From: Methylophilaceae bacterium UBA6140
GTDB lineage: Bacteria > Pseudomonadota > Gammaproteobacteria > Burkholderiales > Methylophilaceae
Direction of reading: 5' to 3'
Length of the DNA stretch: 5,344 nt
Assembly: GCA_002423265.1 (NCBI GenBank)
Contig: DIVE01000082.1
Coordinates: 996 to 6,339 of the forward strand
Position 1 is the first letter of the stretch, and each line of letters opens with the position of its first letter. Positions 1-5,344 of this stretch are shown piece by piece. Under the pieces are notes generated by a model. It made no database searches, was not told where the DNA came from, and saw only the letters and a program-made list of their open reading frames with translations. Made by a program: the position numbers and the translations under genes.

Positions 1-2742
1 CGCAGCTTCAAGTATCACCGCGCACGCGGCGTGCTGAGTTTTGCCAACCATGACGTCAACGTCATGGTGACCGACGGCAACGATACCAATATCCGTGGCG
101 ACGTCGTGGCTTTAAGCAACGGCATGAAGCTTGATGCGGTCAATACCGACGGCGGCGTCATCAAGGACAAGAACAAGTACATCGATTCCCTCTCGCCCTT
201 GCTGCCGGTGGGCTTCTACTACAAGGCGTTTCACAAGCCTGCCAGCCTGTTCCCGTTCTGGGAAAAAGTGATCCGCAAGGCGGCGGGTCTGGGCGTGGTC
301 AATTTCAATTATCCCCGTATCACCAAGCGCAAGCTGAACCAGCACTGCGACCTGCTGGTGATCGGCGCCGGTCCGTCAGGGCTTTCTGCTGCGCTGGCAG
401 CTGCTTCCGAAGGTCTGGAAGTGGTGCTGGTGGATGAGAACCGGAGCCTGGGCGGCAGCCTGAACTACGATTACGCCGGTAGCGACGCCTCCAGAAAGAT
501 ACTGGAAGAGCTGCAAGCCAAGGTTGCTGCGACTGCCAATATTCATGTCTATCTGGACGCTTATGCCGCCGGTTATTACGCCGACCATATGGTACCGGTG
601 GTGACTGCCAACGGTATTACGCGTGTGCGTGCCAAAGCCGTCATCGTCGCCACCGGCGTGTTCGAGCAGCCGCCTGTGTTCCATAACAACGATCTGCCCG
701 GTGTCATGCTCGGTTCGGCTGCGCAGCGTCTGATCAACCGTTATGCGGTAAAGCCTTTCAACAAGGGTGTGGTCGTCACTGCCAATGCGCAAGGCTACCG
801 TGTAGCACTCGATCTTCTGAATGCCGGCGCCAAGGTGGCGGCATTGGTCGACATGCGTGCTGAGGGCCAACGCGACGACCTGGTCGGCGAGCTGGTGCGC
901 AAGGGTGTGAAGATTTACCCGGCGAGCTGCGTCTACGAGGCCGTGCCTACCCGCGACAAGCTGGGCGTGCAGGGTGCGGTCATCTGTCCGTTCGATGAAG
1001 CAACCGGTCAGGCCGATCCCGGCAAGTCGGTCAATATCGAATGCGACGGCATCGCCATGAGCGCTGGCTGGGCGCCCGCCGCTGCGCTGCTCTATCAGTC
1101 CGGTATCGGCATGGGCTACAGCAACGAGATACAGCAGTTCGTGCCGAATCGTCTGCCTGCCGGCATTTTTGCCGCCGGCCGCGTCAACGGCGTCTACTGC
1201 CTGCAACAACGCGCCAACGACGGCATGCGTGCCGCCGCCGAAGTGCTGCGCTATCTCGGCAAGAGTGCGCCTCAAGTCACGGTCGAGAAGCATCAGGGTC
1301 CGTCACCCAGCCACCCCTACCCGTTCGTCGAGCACCCCAAGGGCAAGAATTTCGTCGACTTCGATGAAGATATCCAGATCAAGGACTTCATCAATGCCGC
1401 CAAGGAGGGTTTCGACAACATCGAGCTGATGAAGCGCTTCACCACGGTCGGCATGGGTCCGAGCCAGGGCAAGCACTCCAACATGAATGCGATTCGCATT
1501 CTGGCAAAAATCCGTAATCTGCCGGTCGAGAAAATCGGCACCACGACCGCACGTCCGTTCTTCCATCCGACCCCGTTCGGGCATCTGGGCGGCCGCAGCT
1601 TCCATTCGCACCGTCTGACCTCGATCCATGCCTGGCATGAATCGGCAGGGGCGTTCTTCGTCGATGTCGGCGCCTGGTCGCGTCCGGCCTATTACCAGAA
1701 ACCGGGCAAGAGCAAACAGCAGCTGGTTCTGGAAGAAGCACAGGCCGTGCGCCAGTCGGCAGGCATCATCGACGGCGGCACGCTGGGCAAGATCGAAGTG
1801 TGCGGGCCGGATGCCGCGCTGTTCCTTGAGCGCTTCTATACCGGCAAGTTTGCCGACCAGAAGGTAGGCACCACACGTTACGCGCTGCTGCTCGATGAAT
1901 CCGGCGTCATTGTCGATGACGGTATCGCCAGCCGCCTGGCCGATGAACTGTTCTATCTCACCATCAGCACTTCGAACGCGGCTGCGGTATATCGCGAAAT
2001 GCAGCGCTGGCTGCAGATCTGGCAGCTCAATGTCGGTCTGGTCAACGTGACCGGCGCCTACGGCCTGATTAACGTCGCCGGTCCGGCTGCACGCGAGATC
2101 GTCGGCAAGCTGGTCAGTATCGATCTGTCCGATGCCGCATTCCCCATGGGTGCGGCCTGCGAGACTGAAGTTCTTGGCGTGCCGGTGCGTCTGGTGCGGG
2201 TCGGTTTCGTCGCCAATCTGGCTTACGAAATCCATATGCCGAGTGCGCACGGACTCAACTTCTGGCAGGCCCTGCTTGAGGCCGGCGCCAGCCACGGTAT
2301 CCGCCCGTTCGGGACCGACACCCAGCGCCTGTTGCGTCTGGAGATCGGCCATCACATGCCCGGCTACGATACCGACGGCCTCACCAATCCATACGAAGTC
2401 GGTGCCGAATCGGCCCTGGCCATGGACAAGCCGTTCTTCATCGGTCAGCGCAGCCTCAAGATCATCAGCAAGAAGAAGCTGGCCAAGATACTGGTGCCGT
2501 TCGTACTCCCTCAGGAGTATTCCGGCGAAATGCCGCAGGATTGTAACCTCGTGATTGACGGCTCCGCGATCAAGGGCCGCGTCACCAGCATCAGCGCCAG
2601 CCCGGCAGCGAAACGCATCATCGGCCTGGCTTATGTAGACCCTGCGAAAGACAAGCCGGGTTCGGTGTTCGATATCCGGACGGACAACGGTTCCATCGTC
2701 AAGGCGACCGTGGTTGAAACACCGTTCTTCAATGCGGATTAA
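1..2742 (+). CDS. mgdC: N-methylglutamate dehydrogenase subunit C, sarcosine oxidase alpha-like (5' partial)
   Basis: Large alpha-type subunit of a heterotetrameric sarcosine-oxidase-like enzyme, here assigned to cytoplasmic N-methylglutamate dehydrogenase, which oxidises N-methylglutamate to glutamate and a formaldehyde-level C1 unit. The frame is open from base 1, so the start lies upstream. 913 codons are visible; sarcosine oxidase alpha is usually about 950-1000 residues, so roughly 50 are probably missing. Counting from base 1: residues 1-10 (RSFKYHRARG) are the end of the ferredoxin-like N-terminal fold, with no cysteine before residue 116; the dinucleotide-binding motif GAGPSG is at 122-127, with the acidic strand end VDE at 144-146 and LGG at 150-152; ATG is at 217-219; AAGRVNG is at 391-397; the conserved linker TTVGMGPSQGK is at 481-491 and HAWHE at 543-547; a GcvT-like aminomethyltransferase domain fills about 570-913, including LRLEIGHHMPGYDTDG around Glu781-Asp790. 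The specific substrate is inferred from gmaS and mgsA downstream; by sequence alone it could be called soxA. Confidence 0.88.
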   Translation, partial: RSFKYHRARGVLSFANHDVNVMVTDGNDTNIRGDVVALSNGMKLDAVNTDGGVIKDKNKYIDSLSPLLPVGFYYKAFHKPASLFPFWEKVIRKAAGLGVVNFNYPRITKRKLNQHCDLLVIGAGPSGLSAALAAASEGLEVVLVDENRSLGGSLNYDYAGSDASRKILEELQAKVAATANIHVYLDAYAAGYYADHMVPVVTANGITRVRAKAVIVATGVFEQPPVFHNNDLPGVMLGSAAQRLINRYAVKPFNKGVVVTANAQGYRVALDLLNAGAKVAALVDMRAEGQRDDLVGELVRKGVKIYPASCVYEAVPTRDKLGVQGAVICPFDEATGQADPGKSVNIECDGIAMSAGWAPAAALLYQSGIGMGYSNEIQQFVPNRLPAGIFAAGRVNGVYCLQQRANDGMRAAAEVLRYLGKSAPQVTVEKHQGPSPSHPYPFVEHPKGKNFVDFDEDIQIKDFINAAKEGFDNIELMKRFTTVGMGPSQGKHSNMNAIRILAKIRNLPVEKIGTTTARPFFHPTPFGHLGGRSFHSHRLTSIHAWHESAGAFFVDVGAWSRPAYYQKPGKSKQQLVLEEAQAVRQSAGIIDGGTLGKIEVCGPDAALFLERFYTGKFADQKVGTTRYALLLDESGVIVDDGIASRLADELFYLTISTSNAAAVYREMQRWLQIWQLNVGLVNVTGAYGLINVAGPAAREIVGKLVSIDLSDAAFPMGAACETEVLGVPVRLVRVGFVANLAYEIHMPSAHGLNFWQALLEAGASHGIRPFGTDTQRLLRLEIGHHMPGYDTDGLTNPYEVGAESALAMDKPFFIGQRSLKIISKKKLAKILVPFVLPQEYSGEMPQDCNLVIDGSAIKGRVTSISASPAAKRIIGLAYVDPAKDKPGSVFDIRTDNGSIVKATVVETPFFNAD
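47..68. repeat. Perfect inverted repeat inside mgdC
   Basis: Two 10-base arms, ACCATGACGT (47-56) and ACGTCATGGT (59-68), are exact reverse complements separated by CA. The 8-base palindrome TGACGTCA lies at 51-58. The repeat sits wholly within coding sequence, in codons for Ala-Asn-His-Asp-Val-Asn-Val-Met-Val, a segment that looks conserved in this subfamily. It could fold as a hairpin only with a strained two-base loop, and no T-tract follows, so it is not a terminator. No function is assigned; it may be a coincidence of codon choice. Confidence 0.5.
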
Positions 2743-2746
2743 AGGA
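2741..2746 (+). promoter_or_regulatory. Ribosome binding site for mgdD, overlapping the mgdC stop
   Basis: AAAGGA begins inside the TAA stop codon of mgdC (2740-2742) and lies 8 bases before the ATG at 2755. A second AGGA at 2750-2753 is too close to the start to be useful. The overlap suggests that ribosomes ending mgdC can begin mgdD, which fits two subunits of one complex. It also supports 2755 over the later in-frame ATG at 2776. Confidence 0.65.
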
Positions 2747-2754
2747 ATCAGGAC

Positions 2755-3438
2755 ATGACAACACCTCAGACAGCAATGATCAGGAAAACGCCGGTGGCGT
2801 ATGCCCAGCAAGCCTTGAAGCCGAAGATGGGCGAACTGCATGGCATGGAAGTCGCGCTCGAGTTCGAGGGCGCCAATGTTGAGAACGCCCGCAAGCAGTT
2901 GCTCGGCGTCACCGATGTCAGCTGCTTTCAGCGCTTCTCGGTCAAGGGCCCGCAAGCCGCCGCATGGCTGGCAGGCAAGGGCATGAATACGCCGGCCGCG
3001 ATCAACAGCTGGGATGAAGCGGCACCCGGCACCATGATTCTGAGACTGGGCGGCAGCGAGTTTCTGCTCGAGGATCAGTACAGCGGCGATACCTGTCCGG
3101 GTCTCGCCAAGGATTTCAAGCAGGCCGATGTCCCCGGCGTTTACAAGGTTCAGCGTGCAGATGCCGCTTTTATCCTGAGCGGCAGCGAAGCGCTCGACCT
3201 GCTTTCCGAGCTCTGCATGCTGGACCTGCGCGATAGCGCCCTGTCCGGTAATGCGGTGGTAATGACGCAGATCGCAGGTATCTCGGCCACGCTCCTGAGG
3301 CAGACGCTGAACGGGCAGCAGGTATACCGGATTTGGTGCGATGGAACCTATGGCCCCTATCTATGGGACATGTTGACGGAAGTCGCCCAAGAACTCGGGG
3401 GTGGCGCAGTCGGCCTCTCCTGCCATTTCAAGAAATAA
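2755..3438 (+). CDS. mgdD: N-methylglutamate dehydrogenase subunit D, sarcosine oxidase gamma-like
   Basis: Small gamma-type subunit of the same heterotetramer as the upstream protein. Its 227 residues are close to the roughly 200 usual for the sarcosine oxidase gamma family. Family-like segments are [17 protein letters not shown] at about residues 56-72, where a GcvT-type fold normally carries its strand and helix, and a C-terminal [14 protein letters not shown] segment before the end. I see no signal peptide, membrane segment or cofactor-binding motif; gamma subunits are structural partners of the alpha and beta subunits rather than catalytic. The start at 2755 is 12 bases after the mgdC stop and has a suitable AAAGGA site; an internal ATG at 2776 is possible but lacks a better site. 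This family is poorly conserved, so the assignment rests on position directly after the alpha subunit (the soxBDAG order) as much as on sequence. Confidence 0.83.
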   Translation: MTTPQTAMIRKTPVAYAQQALKPKMGELHGMEVALEFEGANVENARKQLLGVTDVSCFQRFSVKGPQAAAWLAGKGMNTPAAINSWDEAAPGTMILRLGGSEFLLEDQYSGDTCPGLAKDFKQADVPGVYKVQRADAAFILSGSEALDLLSELCMLDLRDSALSGNAVVMTQIAGISATLLRQTLNGQQVYRIWCDGTYGPYLWDMLTEVAQELGGGAVGLSCHFKK

Positions 3439-3461
3439 GACAATTTTCTAAGACTATTTTC

Positions 3462-3467
3462 AGGGAG
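3462..3467 (+). promoter_or_regulatory. Ribosome binding site that fixes the gmaS start
   Basis: AGGGAG lies 6 bases before the ATG at 3474. The frame is open further upstream, to an ATG at 3333 inside mgdD, but no comparable site precedes that codon and the extra 47 residues do not resemble a glutamine synthetase N-terminus. The site sits in a 35-base spacer (3439-3473) that is clearly more AT-rich than the flanking genes. Confidence 0.75.
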
Positions 3468-3473
3468 ATACGG

Positions 3474-4811
3474 ATGAAATCGTTGGCTGAAGCAAAGAAG
3501 TTCTTGAAGGACAACAACGTCAAGTATGTGTTGGCGCAGTTCGTCGATATCCACGGTGTGGCCAAGGTCAAGTCGGTTCCGGCCGCACATATTGAGGACA
3601 TTCTGACGGCTGGTGCAGGTTTCGCAGGCGGTGCCATTTGCGGCATGGGGATTTCTCCCAACGGCGGTCACGACTATATGGCGGTCGGCGAACTGTCAAC
3701 GCTCTCGCTGATACCCTGGCAGCCCGGCTATGCCCGCCTGATCTGCGACGGCCATGTCGATGGCAAGCCGTATGAATTTGACTCCCGCGTCGTACTGAAG
3801 CGCCAGATCGAGCGTTTGAGCAAGCGTGGCTGGACCCTCTACACCGGCCTCGAACCAGAATTCTCACTGCTGAAGAAGGATGAGCACGGCAGGATTCATC
3901 CGGTGGATCCGACCGATACGCTGCAAAAGCCATGCTACGACTACAAGGGTATTACCCGTCAGTCGGCTTATCTGGAGAAGCTGACGGAAGCGCTGATCGC
4001 TGCCGGACTCGATGTTTATCAGATCGACCACGAAGATGCGAACGCGCAGTTCGAGATCAACTATACCTATGCTGACTGTCTGAAGAGCGCCGATGACTTC
4101 ATCATGTTCAAGATGGCAGCAAGCGAAATCGCCAATCAGATGGGCATGATCTGCTCGCTGATGCCCAAGCCTTTCAGCAATCGCCCGGGTAACGGCATGC
4201 ACATACACATGTCGATCGGCGACGGCAAGAAGAGCCTGTTCCACGACGATAGCGACAAGACCGGCCATGGCCTGTCCAAGCTGGCCTACCACTTCCTCGG
4301 CGGCATTCTGGCGCACGCGCCGGCACTGACCGCACTGGCAGCACCGACCGTCAACTCGTACAAGCGTCTCGTTGTCGGCCGCTCCCTCACCGGCGCCACC
4401 TGGGCCCCGGCCTATATTTCCTACGGCATCAACAACCGTTCGACCATGGTACGCATTCCTTACGGCCGCCTTGAGTTGCGTTTGCCGGACGGCGGTTGCA
4501 ATCCTTACCTCACGACGGCAGCGATGATTGCCGCCGGTATGGATGGTGTAGAGCGCGAGCTCGATCCGGGCAAGGGCAATGCCGACAACCTGTATGACTA
4601 TTCACCTGCTCAGTTGAAAGAGCATGGCATCGGCATCCTGCCGCAGAACCTGAACGAAGCGATTCGTGCTTTCGAAGAGGACAAGGTCCTGCGCGACGCG
4701 CTGGGCAACGGCCTCTCGGAAGAGTTTATCAACCTCAAATCGATGGAATGGGTGGAATACCAGCGTCACGTTTCCGAGTGGGAAATCGAACGTTACGCCG
4801 AGTTTTTCTAG
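3474..4811 (+). CDS. gmaS: Gamma-glutamylmethylamide synthetase (glutamine synthetase fold)
   Basis: Cytoplasmic ATP-dependent ligase that joins methylamine to the gamma-carboxyl of glutamate, giving gamma-glutamylmethylamide, ADP and phosphate: the entry step of the N-methylglutamate pathway. The 445-residue protein fits the usual length of about 440-450. Glutamine synthetase hallmarks run in order: N-terminal beta-grasp [12 protein letters not shown] at 23-34; first metal-ligand pair in LEPEF (Glu127, Glu129); [11 protein letters not shown], starting near residue 190; the ATP/metal motif NGMHIHMS at 240-247; PTVNSYKRL at 291-299; [10 protein letters not shown] at 320-329; LELRLPDGG at 333-341 followed by NPYL at 343-346. 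NLYDY at 372-376 aligns with the adenylylation loop of GlnA. The start at 3474 has a good ribosome site; the longer reading from 3333 is rejected. A true glutamine synthetase or another gamma-glutamyl-amine ligase (GlnT-like) cannot be excluded by motif, but the mgd and mgs neighbours make GmaS by far the best reading. Confidence 0.9.
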   Translation: MKSLAEAKKFLKDNNVKYVLAQFVDIHGVAKVKSVPAAHIEDILTAGAGFAGGAICGMGISPNGGHDYMAVGELSTLSLIPWQPGYARLICDGHVDGKPYEFDSRVVLKRQIERLSKRGWTLYTGLEPEFSLLKKDEHGRIHPVDPTDTLQKPCYDYKGITRQSAYLEKLTEALIAAGLDVYQIDHEDANAQFEINYTYADCLKSADDFIMFKMAASEIANQMGMICSLMPKPFSNRPGNGMHIHMSIGDGKKSLFHDDSDKTGHGLSKLAYHFLGGILAHAPALTALAAPTVNSYKRLVVGRSLTGATWAPAYISYGINNRSTMVRIPYGRLELRLPDGGCNPYLTTAAMIAAGMDGVERELDPGKGNADNLYDYSPAQLKEHGIGILPQNLNEAIRAFEEDKVLRDALGNGLSEEFINLKSMEWVEYQRHVSEWEIERYAEFF

Positions 4812-4830
4812 AATTTTAGCAGCACTTATC

Positions 4831-4836
4831 AGGAGA
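4831..4836 (+). promoter_or_regulatory. Ribosome binding site for mgsA
   Basis: AGGAGA, near the ideal Shine-Dalgarno sequence, lies 5 bases before the ATG at 4842. It fixes the start so that Cys is the second codon, as a class II amidotransferase without propeptide requires. The 30-base spacer after gmaS (4812-4841) shows no hairpin, so transcription probably continues from gmaS. Confidence 0.75.
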
Positions 4837-4841
4837 TCATT

Positions 4842-5344
4842 ATGTGTGGAATTGTTGGACTACTGGTGAAGAACCAGAAAATGCGCGCCAATATCGGCGA
4901 ACTCATGCTGCCTATGTTGATAGGCATGACGGAACGCGGCCCGGATTCCGCCGGCCTGGCGATGTTTACCGCCCCGGTTGCGGACGATGCAAGAAAATTC
5001 AGCCTCTACTCCGGTGAAGAGGACTTCAACTGGGTCAAGCTCGGCCACGAGTTCGAGAAACATCTCGGCACCAAGGCCCACATCGAGCCCAAGGCCAACC
5101 ATGCCGTGCTGACCACCACCCTGGAACCTTCGACGGTCAAGGTATGGCTGCTGGAAAACTATCCGAAGCTGCATCTGCTCTCCGTCGGCCAGTTGATGGA
5201 CATCTACAAGGATGTCGGCACACCGGCTGAAGTGGCTGCCCGCTACGACTTCAAGAACTTCAGCGGCACGCACCTGGTCGGCCATACCCGCATGGCAACC
5301 GAGTCTGCGATTACACCGGCACACGCCCACCCGTTCACCGCAGG
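4842..5344 (+). CDS. mgsA: N-methylglutamate synthase subunit A, class II glutamine amidotransferase domain (3' partial)
   Basis: Amidotransferase subunit of N-methylglutamate synthase, a glutamate-synthase-like complex. In the known pathway it cleaves gamma-glutamylmethylamide, and the partner FMN subunit condenses the released methylamine with 2-oxoglutarate. The frame stays open to the right edge: 167 codons plus two bases. Cys2 follows the initiator Met directly (MCGIVGLL), so Met removal would expose the N-terminal nucleophile. ERGPDSAGLAMF starts at residue 31, and GHTRMATES at 147-155 with HAHPF at 161-165 is the glutamine-binding Arg/Thr region. About 110 residues separate the two motif blocks, far more than in GlmS. 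The Asn-Gly oxyanion pair and later Asp expected in this fold lie beyond the window. Rhizobial proteins of this type have been called GlxB; other Ntn amidotransferases (GlmS, PurF) fit less well given the neighbours and the spacing. Confidence 0.86.
   Translation, partial: MCGIVGLLVKNQKMRANIGELMLPMLIGMTERGPDSAGLAMFTAPVADDARKFSLYSGEEDFNWVKLGHEFEKHLGTKAHIEPKANHAVLTTTLEPSTVKVWLLENYPKLHLLSVGQLMDIYKDVGTPAEVAARYDFKNFSGTHLVGHTRMATESAITPAHAHPFTA

Noticed and set aside
1159..1180. Terminator-like GC-rich repeat flanking a T run in mgdC
   Set aside because: GCCGGC, a five-T run and GCCGCCGGC look like a hairpin, but the T run is in the loop, not after a stem, and the stretch encodes the conserved AGIFAAGRVNG segment.
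376..1293. 305-codon open frame on the minus strand
   Set aside because: It runs opposite the dinucleotide-binding half of mgdC; its composition (many His, Arg, Gln, Asp) is typical of an antisense shadow and no motif is seen.
31..2742. Gene start for mgdC at base 31
   Set aside because: Codon 31 is CTG, and the frame continues upstream to base 1 with RSFKYHRARG, conserved in the family; the true start is outside the window.
1303..2955. 550-codon open frame on the minus strand
   Set aside because: It lies opposite the well-supported mgdC gene and the start of mgdD, shows no recognisable domain, and is explained by GC-rich codon bias leaving the opposite strand open.
3333..3473. Longer N-terminus for gmaS starting inside mgdD
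   Set aside because: The 47 added residues have no family resemblance and overlap mgdD by 106 bases; the ATG at 3474 has a good ribosome site and gives the usual length.
4806..4813. Palindrome TTCTAGAA over the gmaS stop codon
   Set aside because: Only 8 bases with no loop and no following T-tract; too short to support a terminator or operator.
4860..5330. 156-codon open frame on the minus strand at the right edge
   Set aside because: The plus strand here encodes MgsA with Cys2, RGPDSAG and HTRMATE motifs, so the minus frame is a shadow.

Overview
The window lies inside a single plus-strand operon. It holds four tightly packed genes, all read left to right, two of them cut by the window edges. 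I read it as part of the N-methylglutamate (NMG) pathway for indirect methylamine oxidation: mgdC (5'-truncated) - mgdD - gmaS - mgsA (3'-truncated). The sequence is moderately GC-rich with short spacers (12, 35 and 30 bp). Gene content and style suggest a proteobacterial methylotroph or methylamine user, perhaps betaproteobacterial. The taxon is a guess, because no rRNA or other marker is present.

Layout: 1-2742 is the large alpha-type subunit of a heterotetrameric sarcosine-oxidase-like dehydrogenase (dinucleotide-binding half plus GcvT-like folate half). 2755-3438 is its small gamma-type subunit. 3474-4814 or so, ending exactly at 4811, is a glutamine-synthetase-fold ligase, gamma-glutamylmethylamide synthetase. 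4842 to the right edge is a stand-alone class II (N-terminal cysteine) glutamine amidotransferase, the first subunit of N-methylglutamate synthase. No stretch over 300 bp lacks a gene. I see no tRNA, rRNA, CRISPR array, insertion sequence or convincing terminator.

How the genes work together (established pathway, assigned here by family and gene order): GmaS uses ATP to join methylamine to glutamate, giving gamma-glutamylmethylamide. MgsABC transfers the methylamine moiety to 2-oxoglutarate, giving N-methylglutamate and returning glutamate. MgdABCD oxidises N-methylglutamate, returning glutamate and releasing the methyl carbon at the formaldehyde level, free or on tetrahydrofolate. The gene order predicts mgdA and mgdB (SoxB/SoxD-like) just upstream of the window and mgsB and mgsC just downstream.

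The pathway is known, so I do not claim a new system. The points worth a second look are the retained folate-type domain in MgdC, a tyrosine in GmaS at the position adenylylated in glutamine synthetase, the wide spacing of active-site motifs in MgsA, and a perfect 10-bp-arm inverted repeat inside the mgdC coding sequence.
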